Of a DNA stretch of 15,700 bases, positions 1 through 6,168 are shown in pieces. The translations under genes and the position numbers were made by a program. How positions within the stretch are numbered: position 1 is the stretch's first letter; each line of letters begins with the position of its first letter. The notes beneath the pieces were generated by a model. It was given only the letters and a program-made list of their open reading frames with translations. It was not told the origin of the DNA and searched no databases. The stretch covers positions 1 to 15,700 of the forward strand of contig USGH01000031.1 in assembly GCA_900554225.1 (NCBI GenBank), read 5' to 3'. Source of the DNA: an uncultured Eubacteriales bacterium. GTDB lineage: Bacteria; Bacillota; Clostridia; Oscillospirales; CAG-272.

Positions 1-600
1 GGCGGCGGCAGAGGCTCCGGTATCGAAATGGTGATGCTGGAGAACGGTGCCGTCATGAAGAGCATCCACGGCAGTCTGAAGCGTGAGCCGGGCAGCGTCA
101 ACTATGAGCTTTATTGCGAACGCGGTATGATGGAGACCGGACGGCTCGAACCGCTGCAGCCGCTCAACGTGTATAAGGAAGGCGAAAGACGGTGCCATGG
201 CGCATGGGAGCAGTACGCACCGGAGGCGAAGATCGCGGCAGATGCGGCAAAGCACTACAACGGTCACGGCGGCAGCGACTTCTATCCGACCCACTTTTTC
301 ATCGAAAAGATTCTCGGCAGACCGGAGGGCGAATGGTCCATTGATGTGTATACCGCGATCGATATGGGCATTTGCGGACTGCTCGCGTACAAGTCGATCC
401 TTGCCGGCAATATTCCGATCGACGTGCCGAACCTGCGCAATCCGGAGGAACGGGACGCATGGCGAAACGACAACGCCTGCACCACACCATGGGTCGCCGG
501 GGATCAGCTCCAGCCGCGCACCTCGCATAAAGAGGATCCGGTGCCGGATTCCGTATACGAAGAGGTCCGCCGGATGTGGCTTGCAGGGGAGAACGCATAA
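1..600 (+). CDS. Gfo/Idh/MocA-family oxidoreductase, C-terminal part (5' end outside window)
   Basis: The reading frame is open from base 1 to the TAA at 598-600, so the gene starts upstream and only about 199 C-terminal codons are seen. The visible part looks like the C-terminal alpha/beta domain of Gfo/Idh/MocA enzymes. It has strand-rich segments around 'GAVMKSIHGSLKREPGS', then a HGGSD motif, and a helix 'DVYTAIDMGICGLLAYKSIL' near the end, followed by a proline-rich tail. Family members use a bound NAD(P) to oxidise sugars, inositols or aminosugars; some (GH109) cleave glycosidic bonds by a redox route. The N-terminal Rossmann domain that would show cofactor binding is missing, so substrate and reaction cannot be told. 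It converges on the mecA-like gene with a 70-base gap in which I see no terminator. I am fairly sure of the superfamily and not of the function. Confidence 0.75.
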   Translation, partial: GGGRGSGIEMVMLENGAVMKSIHGSLKREPGSVNYELYCERGMMETGRLEPLQPLNVYKEGERRCHGAWEQYAPEAKIAADAAKHYNGHGGSDFYPTHFFIEKILGRPEGEWSIDVYTAIDMGICGLLAYKSILAGNIPIDVPNLRNPEERDAWRNDNACTTPWVAGDQLQPRTSHKEDPVPDSVYEEVRRMWLAGENA

Positions 601-670
601 CGGTCACAGAGGAGTGTATGCCGGAATGGGCAGCTTTTGCCGGTGCGAGTAAACGGAAAAGCGCGGAAGC

Positions 671-1258
671 TTACGCAAGCGGACCGAGCTTTTCCACGGC
701 ATTCTCGGCAAAGGGATCGCAGTGCTCCGCTATGTAATCGGCGATGGACTGCGGACACAGTGTTCCGAGATGCTCCCCGGCAAAATAGGTTTCGTGGTCG
801 AGAACCAGGTAGAATCGGCGCACAGCGGGTTCCCGATACGCACGACTGGCACCGGAATACCCGCTTTTCCACAGGCACGCACAGGTCGAGACCAGATGGG
901 ACAGCGCGTCAAAGTGGTAGATCGCCGGCTTGGGGAATGCCGGATCGTCGTATTCCTCCGCCAGCGCATTCGCCAGATAGAGACTACCCTTTCCGGTGCC
1001 GCCGCCGTTCTCTGACCAGGGGGATTCTCTGGCGCAGAGCTTGGTGACGTACAGCTCACAGCCGCCCCGCCTGCCGGGATACATCTGTACAAATACGCGG
1101 CTTCCGGACGTATCAAAGCCGCAGCGATTCTTGATTTCACGGAAGAGTCGGAGCAGTACCGCGCGATTGCCATCCCGTCGCCGGAGCGGATAATCCGCCA
1201 TCTCCCGCTCATCCAGTGTGATTTTCAGTTTGGTCTCTCCAATCGGGATCAGTTCCAT
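671..1258 (-). CDS. mecA: MecA-like adaptor protein
   Basis: A 195-residue protein resembling the MecA/YpbH adaptor family. In Firmicutes, MecA delivers substrates such as ComK to the ClpC-ClpP protease and helps assemble the ClpC hexamer in the cytoplasm. The N-terminus begins MELIPIGETKLKITL, matching the small substrate-binding domain. It is followed by 'SGSRVFVQMYPGRRGGCELYVTKL' (about residues 51-74), typical of clostridial members. The C-terminal half has the alternating beta/helix pattern of the ClpC-binding domain, with 'RRFYLVLDHE' and a final AEHCDPFAENAVEKL. The length is slightly short compared with the usual 200-240. The start is supported by AAGGAG six bases before the ATG. A perfect -10 TATAAT lies at 1312-1317 on the same strand, but its -35 is poor. 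Recognition is from motifs only; substrates in this organism are unknown. Confidence 0.75.
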   Translation of the reverse strand: MELIPIGETKLKITLDEREMADYPLRRRDGNRAVLLRLFREIKNRCGFDTSGSRVFVQMYPGRRGGCELYVTKLCARESPWSENGGGTGKGSLYLANALAEEYDDPAFPKPAIYHFDALSHLVSTCACLWKSGYSGASRAYREPAVRRFYLVLDHETYFAGEHLGTLCPQSIADYIAEHCDPFAENAVEKLGPLA

Positions 1259-1311
1259 GGTAGGCTCCTTCTCTGTTTCAGACGCAAAAGCGCATTTTTC
1301 TGTATGCTACT

Positions 1312-1317
1312 ATTATA
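1312..1317 (-). promoter_or_regulatory. Possible -10 box of the mecA-like gene
   Basis: TATAAT on the minus strand, 54 bases before the mecA ATG. No good -35 lies 16-18 bases upstream (TACCAT or similar). The promoter would therefore need an activator or be weak. A 14-base palindrome lies just upstream at 1347-1360. Confidence 0.45.
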
Positions 1318-1346
1318 GTCCACGGGAGCCGAAAATGGTACCCCAA

Positions 1347-1360
1347 AATTTCTGGAAATT
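1347..1360. promoter_or_regulatory. Palindrome upstream of the mecA -10 box
   Basis: AATTTC-TG-GAAATT is a perfect inverted repeat with a 2-base centre. It is centred about 48 bases upstream of the likely mecA transcription start, a usual place for a regulator site. No regulator is identified, and an AT-rich palindrome of this size can arise by chance. Confidence 0.3.
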
Positions 1361-1370
1361 ATCCGACACA

Positions 1371-1416
1371 AAAAGCGGAGAGGGAAGGTGCCATGCCTTC
1401 TCTCTCCGTTTTTTAT
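1371..1416. terminator. Rho-independent terminator (works on both strands)
   Basis: The arms CGGAGAGGGAAGG (1376-1388) and CCTTCTCTCTCCG (1396-1408) pair over 13 positions with one G-U wobble in the plus-strand transcript and one A-C mismatch in the minus-strand transcript. The loop is 7 bases. The plus strand is followed by TTTTTT. The minus strand is followed by CTTTTTG, and this is the useful direction because it closes the Asn/Gln-rich gene before mecA. Confidence 0.85.
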
Positions 1417-1429
1417 CATACCTTTGGGA

Positions 1430-1588
1430 TCATTCGTACTGTTCGTTCTGCTTCTTCTGCTCGTTCTGGTTCTGCTTTTTGTTCTGATTCTGGTTCTGCT
1501 GGTTTTTGTTCTGGTTCTGCTGGTTTTTGTTCTGGTTCTGCTGATTCTTGTTCTGATTCTGGTTCTTGCAGTTCTGGTTGTTATCCAT
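1430..1588 (-). CDS. Small Asn/Gln/Lys-rich protein (52 aa)
   Basis: This minus-strand frame encodes 52 residues: 19 Asn, 18 Gln, 8 Lys, 4 acidic, and single Met, Cys and Tyr. Its core is built from NQNKNQQ units that match 21-base tandem DNA repeats at 1491-1553. GGAG lies 8 bases before the ATG (1586-1588). The TGA stop at 1430-1432 is followed within about 20 bases by a strong terminator, and a TATAAT lies about 95 bases upstream, so it has the parts of a real single-gene unit. There is no signal peptide, membrane segment or known domain; it should be disordered and basic. I believe similar short Asn/Gln-rich proteins occur in other Clostridia, but I cannot confirm that here. The function is unknown. 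The alternative is a low-complexity spacer read by chance, but the ribosome site and terminator argue against it. Confidence 0.68.
   Translation of the reverse strand: MDNNQNCKNQNQNKNQQNQNKNQQNQNKNQQNQNQNKKQNQNEQKKQNEQYE
1491..1553. repeat. 21-base tandem repeat inside the Asn/Gln-rich gene
   Basis: Two identical 21-base units (1491-1511 and 1512-1532) are followed by a third with two changes (1533-1553). Each codes for seven residues of the NQNKNQQ type on the minus strand. The repeat length is a multiple of three, so copy-number change would keep the frame. Confidence 0.85.
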
Positions 1589-1682
1589 ATCCTACGCTCC
1601 AAACGGCTGTGCCGCAGTAAATTTTGCCCGCGCCGGAATCCGGTTATCGGGTACGGAGGTAGTATGGCTCTGTTTGCGGCGG

Positions 1683-1711
1683 ATTATACAGCACACGGAA
1701 AATCTCTGTGC
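1683..1711 (-). promoter_or_regulatory. Candidate promoter of the Asn/Gln-rich gene
   Basis: A perfect TATAAT (minus strand, 1683-1688) lies between the SLH gene stop and the small gene. The -35 position (GCACAG) is poor. The inverted repeat GCACA-N11-TGTGC (1691-1695 and 1707-1711) fills the region from just upstream of the -10 box to the -35 position and could be an operator. The predicted leader is about 85-90 bases. Confidence 0.35.
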
Positions 1712-1729
1712 GGAATGGAAACGTGATTT

Positions 1730-3010
1730 TTATTCCGCAAGATACTGCCGGATTTTGTACAGCATCTGCGCCGCCTGGGCACGGCTGATGGGGGAATCCG
1801 GAGAGAGATTGCCGTCGCCGGTACCGCGGAGAATGCCGAGATCGGATAGCGCGTACAGGGACGGCTTTGCCCACGTCGGAATGGCGGAATTGTCGGCGAA
1901 GGTCGGGATCCGCTCCGGGGTCTCGGCTCCCAGAATCGCGTTGCAGATCACAGCCGCCTCCGCACGGGTCACGGGGTCGCGCGGCCGAAAACAGACCTTG
2001 CCATCCACCTCGCTGCCATGGATGATCCCCAGCGACAGCGCCCGCTGCACATAGCCGGAGGCCTCCGCGGAGATCTCCGTGTCGTCTGCGAAATCCGTGG
2101 GGCAGGGCGGGATCTCTCCGGCGCCGAGCGCGCGCATAACGGTCACGAGAAAATCTTCCCGGCAGGATATATCGTCCGGATGGAAATAGCTCGCTCCGCC
2201 GACCTGCACCCCGCGCACGATCCCCTCCGCCGAAAGCACCATCACTGCGTTCTGTGCCCAGTGACCGTCCATATCCGCGAATACCGTCGTCGTCACCGGC
2301 TCCGCAATGGTCACGGACACACGCGCCGCCCCGGAATACTGCCCATACGAATCCCGCACACGGTAGGTGAACGAATCCGCCCCCAGCGCACCGTCATAGG
2401 GGGTATAGACAAAGTCCCCGCTTGCGGCGTTTGTGATCGTGCAGATCCCTTTTTCCGGATAGTCCAGCAGTTCGAACCGAATCGCATCGCCGTCGGGATC
2501 GGTGCCGGATAACGTACCGTAGAGGCTGACGTTCTGCTGTGTCCACTGGGAAAGACCGCTTGCCGTCATGGAGGCGGTATTGGAAACGGTCACGGGCGCG
2601 CTGTTTGCCGTGTCGGAGAAGCAGAGGGTGCAGAGATGGCTGTAGTCCCCTTCCGCGCGGAACCGGAACGATACGGATTCCCGTGTGTTGCCCGGCACGT
2701 AACGGAGAGCCGCCAGCTGCTTTTCCGTTATGACCTGCTGTAGCCGGACCATGTGATCGCCGAGATAAAGCTTCCCGGAGGTTGGCAGAGAGGTGACGGT
2801 GATCGTGGACGGCGCGACACCGAGTGCGTCGGCAAAGTCGGCGGCGGAAAACGAGATCTCCGAACAGACGATTCCGGATTTGATCATATCCGCTTCCGGC
2901 GAGAGCAGATAGAGACCCGGCGACAGGATCGATGCGGATACCGGGGTCAGCCCGAGAAGTGCCGCGAGGATGCCGGAGAGAAGGATGCGCTTTGCGTGTG
3001 TGGCGTTCAT
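1730..3010 (-). CDS. Secreted SLH-domain protein with cadherin-like domains
   Basis: A 426-residue exported protein, probably held on the cell surface by binding of its SLH domains to cell-wall polysaccharide. Residues 1-26 are a signal peptide (basic start, hydrophobic core, VSA cleavage site). Residues about 45-130 look like a cadherin/CSPG-like beta domain ('TVTSLPTSGKLYLGD', 'LAALRYVPGNT'). Residues about 160-235 resemble a Big_9/VCBS-type domain ('GTLSGTDPDGD', 'FVYTPYDGALGADSFTYRV'). Three SLH repeats follow at about 243-296, 304-362 and 368-424 ('FADMDGHWAQNAV', 'ALSLGIIHG', 'ALSDLGILRGTGDG'). AAAGGAG lies 9 bases before the chosen ATG. The open frame continues upstream, but only antisense to ilvE. 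The gene is divergent from ilvE. No catalytic domain is seen, so the role is structural or adhesive by inference. Confidence 0.88.
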   Translation of the reverse strand: MNATHAKRILLSGILAALLGLTPVSASILSPGLYLLSPEADMIKSGIVCSEISFSAADFADALGVAPSTITVTSLPTSGKLYLGDHMVRLQQVITEKQLAALRYVPGNTRESVSFRFRAEGDYSHLCTLCFSDTANSAPVTVSNTASMTASGLSQWTQQNVSLYGTLSGTDPDGDAIRFELLDYPEKGICTITNAASGDFVYTPYDGALGADSFTYRVRDSYGQYSGAARVSVTIAEPVTTTVFADMDGHWAQNAVMVLSAEGIVRGVQVGGASYFHPDDISCREDFLVTVMRALGAGEIPPCPTDFADDTEISAEASGYVQRALSLGIIHGSEVDGKVCFRPRDPVTRAEAAVICNAILGAETPERIPTFADNSAIPTWAKPSLYALSDLGILRGTGDGNLSPDSPISRAQAAQMLYKIRQYLAE

Positions 3011-3074
3011 GAAAAATGACTCCTTTCTGTACTGCAAGAAAATACAATGTTCACGAAAAAAACACGGGAATATC

Positions 3075-3103
3075 TTGCATAAAACGAAGATGTGGTGTAT
3101 AAT
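3075..3103 (+). promoter_or_regulatory. ilvE promoter
   Basis: TTGCAT (3075-3080), a 17-base spacer and a perfect TATAAT (3098-3103). The predicted transcription start is near 3110, about 25 bases before the ilvE ATG. This rules out the in-frame ATG at 3092 as the start. Confidence 0.82.
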
Positions 3104-3133
3104 AAAAGAAAAATCCAAAGGAGAGATACAGAT

Positions 3134-4201
3134 ATGCTCGACATCCGCATTGAAAAGACGACAAATCCGAAAGAAAAGCCAACCGGCAAGCTGGGCTTTG
3201 GTAAGATTTTTACGGATCATATGTTTTTGATGAACTACTCCACCGAAAAGGGCTGGCACGATCCGCGCATTGTCCCCTATGGTCCCATTTCCCTCGATCC
3301 GTCCGCGATGGTGTTCCATTACGCGCAGGAATTGTTTGAAGGTCTGAAGGCATACCGCCGTGCCGATGGGGAAATACAGCTGTTCCGTCCGGACTGCAAC
3401 GTGGAGCGTATGAACAATACGTGCCGCAGACTGTGTGTGCCGCCGATCGATCCCGCAGACGCGCTGCAGGCGATCGAAGCGATCGTGGACGTGGATCGCG
3501 ATTGGGTACCCAGTGCGGACGGCGCGTCCCTGTACATCCGTCCGTTCATCATCGCCACCGACGAATTTTTGGGCGTACATCCGTCCCACACGTATTTGTT
3601 CGCGATCATCCTCTCTCCCTCCGGTGCCTACTACGACGCGGGTCTGGATCCGGTGAAGATTTACGTGGAGCGTGAGTATGTCCGCTGCGTCAAAGGCGGT
3701 ACCGGTATCGCAAAGGCGGGCGGCAACTACGCAGCGTCCCTCATCGGACAGCAGAGAGCAGAGGAAATGGGATACGCACAGGTACTGTGGCTCGACGGTG
3801 TACACCGGAAGTATATCGACGAGGTCGGCGCGATGAACGTATTCTTCGTGATCGACGGCGTGGTGGTGACCCCGGATCTGACCGACGGCAACATTCTCCC
3901 CGGCGTGACCAGACGTTCCTGTATCGAGCTTCTGAAGCACTGGAACATTCCGGTAGAGGAGAGAAAGGTTTCTATCGATGAGATCCACGAGGCGTACAAG
4001 GCGGGCAAGCTGGACGAGGTATTCGGCACCGGCACCGCGGCGGTCATCTCCCCGGTCGGCGAGCTCTTTGACAACGGCGAAAAGATGATCATCAACGATG
4101 GCAAGATCGGGAAGATCTCCCAGAAGCTGTACGACGCGATCACAGGCATCCAGTGGGGCAAGCTGGACGACCCGCTGCACTGGACCGTTCTTGTGAAGTG
4201 A
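3134..4201 (+). CDS. ilvE: Branched-chain amino acid aminotransferase
   Basis: A 355-residue class IV (fold-type IV) PLP aminotransferase. It interconverts leucine, isoleucine and valine with their 2-oxo acids using glutamate/2-oxoglutarate, the last step of synthesis, in the cytoplasm. The PLP lysine is K194 in 'GIAKAGGNY', and E230 in 'DEVGAMN' is the usual cofactor-contact glutamate. Other family signatures are 'FEGLKAYRRADG', 'YIRPF', 'LPGVTRRS' and 'GTGTAAVISPVG' in order. The length and EVGxMN motif fit the class II-like BCATs of Firmicutes. The start MLDIRIEKT has AAAGGAG 10 bases upstream and lies just after the promoter at 3075-3103. A terminator follows at 4337-4383, so the gene appears to be transcribed alone. 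No T-box or leader peptide fits in the 25-base leader. Confidence 0.96.
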   Translation: MLDIRIEKTTNPKEKPTGKLGFGKIFTDHMFLMNYSTEKGWHDPRIVPYGPISLDPSAMVFHYAQELFEGLKAYRRADGEIQLFRPDCNVERMNNTCRRLCVPPIDPADALQAIEAIVDVDRDWVPSADGASLYIRPFIIATDEFLGVHPSHTYLFAIILSPSGAYYDAGLDPVKIYVEREYVRCVKGGTGIAKAGGNYAASLIGQQRAEEMGYAQVLWLDGVHRKYIDEVGAMNVFFVIDGVVVTPDLTDGNILPGVTRRSCIELLKHWNIPVEERKVSIDEIHEAYKAGKLDEVFGTGTAAVISPVGELFDNGEKMIINDGKIGKISQKLYDAITGIQWGKLDDPLHWTVLVK

Positions 4202-4205
4202 CGTT

Positions 4206-4330
4206 GGAGAACGCTGGCAGAAGCTTTTTGGAAAAAGGTCTTTCGCAGAAAGGGTCCGACAGCCTCCCAAAACCTTTATGAAAGCGATACAGGTTTTGTT
4301 TGTGCAGGTCGGAGCTGCATAGGATTCTGT
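4206..4330. other. Intergenic region after ilvE, possibly a decayed intergenic repeat
   Basis: The stretch contains AGCTTTTTGGAAAAAGG, a small CTTTC-GCA-GAAAG hairpin and CCCAAAACC, resembling the A/T-tract-plus-purine intergenic repeats often left between genes in clostridial genomes. No reading frame with a ribosome site is seen. The family resemblance is from memory and weak. Confidence 0.25.
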
Positions 4331-4336
4331 GTTTCT

Positions 4337-4383
4337 GAAGCTGGATTTGTAGGGGATTCCCTACGGATCCGGCTTCTTTTTTT
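4337..4383 (+). terminator. Rho-independent terminator of ilvE
   Basis: The 18-base arms at 4337-4354 and 4359-4376 pair fully if three G-U pairs are allowed. The loop is GATT and TTTTTTT follows (4377-4383). It lies 136 bases after the ilvE stop and 70 bases before the next gene. Confidence 0.92.
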
Positions 4384-4452
4384 GCATTTTTCCGCACCGG
4401 ATGCTTGCTGCCTGCATACCCTTACCGATGAAAACCGGAAAGGAGAGCGGAT

Positions 4453-5535
4453 ATGAGATCGATTTACACGGGATTTACACAGTATGGCGGCAAAGACACG
4501 TTTTTTGCGGGTGCGAACACGGGGCGAGGCTTCCTTGGCGTATACGACACGATCGCCGATGAGAGCGTGCGGGAACACATATACATCATCAAGGGCGCGA
4601 GCGGTACGGGAAAAAGTACGTTGATGCGGAAGATCGCGGAGGAGGCGGAGGCGGCCGGGTATCCGGTCACGCGGTATCTATGCGGCTCGGATCCGACCTC
4701 CCTGGATGCCGTGGTGCTGGATGAACGGATCGTGGTTCTCGATGGTACCGCACCGCACACCCGCGATATGGTCTATCCGGGTGCCGCATCCTCTCTCATC
4801 GATGTGAGTCGGTTCTGGAAAAGCGATCGTCTGGCAGAAAGCCGTGCGGAGATCCTTTCGTGTGCTGCGGAGAAGAAAGCGGCATTTGTGTCCGGAACAC
4901 GGTATCTGGCAGCGGCGGAGATGGCGGAAGCGGAAAGTCACGAGGCAATCGCACGGTGTATCGACCGGGAGAAGCTGGAACGGTTCTGTATGCGGATCGC
5001 ACCGAAAAAAGGCTCCGGGACCGTGGGAAAGGCACTGTCCTATCGGACGCATGGGATCGGGATGCGGGGATTGGCACGTACCGCCGGATGTACGGCAGCG
5101 GAACGGTACGGGATCACGGACGGACTGGGAGCGGGGACGATACTGCTCGCGGCTCTGGAAAACGTATATCTGCGGCGCGGCGAAGAGGTCTGGACGGGGA
5201 ACCATCCCATTGGCGAGAGGATCACCTCCTTGTATATTCCGTCGCAGAACCGCGTGTATACCCTGATGGCGGATGGCGACGAAGCTGTGGACAAAACCAT
5301 TCATATGACGCGTTTTCTCCAAAAAGAACCGACAGGGGAGGATCGCGGCAGGGCAAAGCTGGCAATGCGTGTAGCTGCGGAGCTCATAGACGATGCCGTT
5401 TCCGCGTTCCGCAGGGCAGGAGAAGCGCATTTCCGCTTGGAGGAGATCTATCGTGCCGCCATGGATTTCCGTGCGCTGGAACGATATGCGAAAACGGTAC
5501 GTGCGGAGATCATGGGCAGACTATCGGCAAAATAA
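4453..5535 (+). CDS. PRK06851-type P-loop ATPase with a degenerate second P-loop
   Basis: A 360-residue cytoplasmic protein resembling the PRK06851 family of uncharacterised Firmicute ATPases, whose members carry two related NTPase domains. Domain 1 (about 15-150) has the family opening 'FFAGANTGRGFLGVYD', a perfect Walker A GASGTGKST (48-56), 'YLCGSDPTSLDAVVLDE' and 'VVLDGTAPH'. Domain 2 (about 195-345) follows the same plan, but its P-loop reads ITDGLGAGTILL (221-232), lacking the Lys-Ser/Thr needed to bind nucleotide phosphates. 'GNHPIGERITSLYIP' is the counterpart of the segment after the first P-loop. GGAG lies 7 bases before the ATG. The gene stands alone after the ilvE terminator. The biochemical role is unknown; ATP binding by domain 1 is a safe inference. 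Confidence 0.8.
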   Translation: MRSIYTGFTQYGGKDTFFAGANTGRGFLGVYDTIADESVREHIYIIKGASGTGKSTLMRKIAEEAEAAGYPVTRYLCGSDPTSLDAVVLDERIVVLDGTAPHTRDMVYPGAASSLIDVSRFWKSDRLAESRAEILSCAAEKKAAFVSGTRYLAAAEMAEAESHEAIARCIDREKLERFCMRIAPKKGSGTVGKALSYRTHGIGMRGLARTAGCTAAERYGITDGLGAGTILLAALENVYLRRGEEVWTGNHPIGERITSLYIPSQNRVYTLMADGDEAVDKTIHMTRFLQKEPTGEDRGRAKLAMRVAAELIDDAVSAFRRAGEAHFRLEEIYRAAMDFRALERYAKTVRAEIMGRLSAK

Positions 5536-5625
5536 AGGCGCAGGAACACCGTATATGCCTGCATGCGTGGACGGAGGCCAGAGAGAATTTCACAAAAAAT
5601 TTATACAGGGATACAAAGATGGGTC

Positions 5626-5654
5626 TTTACTTTTGTGCGCAAAAACGGTATAAT
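5626..5654 (+). promoter_or_regulatory. Promoter of the zinc-ribbon membrane protein gene
   Basis: TTTACT (5626-5631), a 17-base spacer and a perfect TATAAT (5649-5654), followed by a leader of about 30 bases. The same transcript could continue into the fucosidase unit, because no terminator is seen at 6101-6168. Confidence 0.78.
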
Positions 5655-5692
5655 AGCGGTACAGAACCAATGGTAAAGGAAAACGGCTGATT

Positions 5693-6100
5693 ATGAATTT
5701 TCGTTCCCGCATGGCATCGTTCCTGCAAGGCAGATACGGCATTGACCAGCTCTACTACGGACTGCTGGGACTGTATATTGTCCTCATCCTTCTGCGTATC
5801 TTCATCCACACGCCGATTTTGCCGTGGGTCGGACTTGTCGTGCTGATTCTCGCTGTACTGCGGACCATGTCTAAGAATTTCGCGGCAAGACGGCGTGAGA
5901 ATGAGGTCTTTCTGAAGGTGTGGCGGCCGGTGAAAAATTGGTTTGTCCTCTGCCGTGACCGGATCCGCGACCGCAAGACGTATCGTTACCGTCGGTGCAG
6001 ACACTGCCGTGCGATTCTCCGTCTCCCGGTGAAAAAAGGGAAGCACACCGCGCGCTGTCCGAAATGCGGAAAGACGACCGACGTGCATATTCTATTCTGA
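5693..6100 (+). CDS. Small membrane protein with C-terminal zinc ribbon
   Basis: A 135-residue protein of a kind common in Clostridia but without an assigned role. Residues about 20-38 and 41-58 form two hydrophobic segments joined by 'HTPIL', a tight hairpin in the membrane. A very basic stretch (about 64-100) follows, then a zinc ribbon with C102-x2-C105 and C122-x2-C125. The opening 'MNFRSRMASFLQGRYGIDQL' is typical of the family. The many Arg/Lys after the second helix place both ends in the cytoplasm. AAAGGA lies 12 bases before the ATG, rather far, and an internal Met at residue 7 is a less likely start. A clear promoter precedes the gene. The ribbon may bind nucleic acid or a protein partner; this is speculation. 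Confidence 0.82.
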   Translation: MNFRSRMASFLQGRYGIDQLYYGLLGLYIVLILLRIFIHTPILPWVGLVVLILAVLRTMSKNFAARRRENEVFLKVWRPVKNWFVLCRDRIRDRKTYRYRRCRHCRAILRLPVKKGKHTARCPKCGKTTDVHILF

Positions 6101-6168
6101 AAAATCGTTACTCGGCTATCCGGAAACGTAAGTCAGAGTGCATAAAGCGTATAAAGGAGTAAAAACCA

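Noticed and set aside
618..737. Short frame of 39 codons after the oxidoreductase (ATG at 618)
   Set aside because: GAGGAG is only about 3 bases before the ATG, too close. The frame runs antisense into mecA and shows no domain. It could be a relic of a lost operon gene, but nothing supports it.
1388..1726. Leu/Val-rich frame that looks like a membrane protein
   Set aside because: It starts inside a terminator hairpin without a ribosome site. Its hydrophobic run is just the complement of the Asn/Gln codon repeats of the minus-strand micro-gene.
3092..3133. ATG at 3092 as ilvE start
   Set aside because: It overlaps the -10 region of the ilvE promoter. The ATG at 3134 has a ribosome site and the family N-terminus.
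3011..4270. Upstream extension of the SLH gene into a frame of 846 codons
   Set aside because: The extra part is antisense to ilvE and has no signal-peptide start. The ATG at 3010 has a strong ribosome site and is followed by a clear signal peptide.
4678..5430. Minus-strand frame opposite the P-loop ATPase gene
   Set aside because: It is antisense to a gene with a perfect Walker A, and no domain is recognised.
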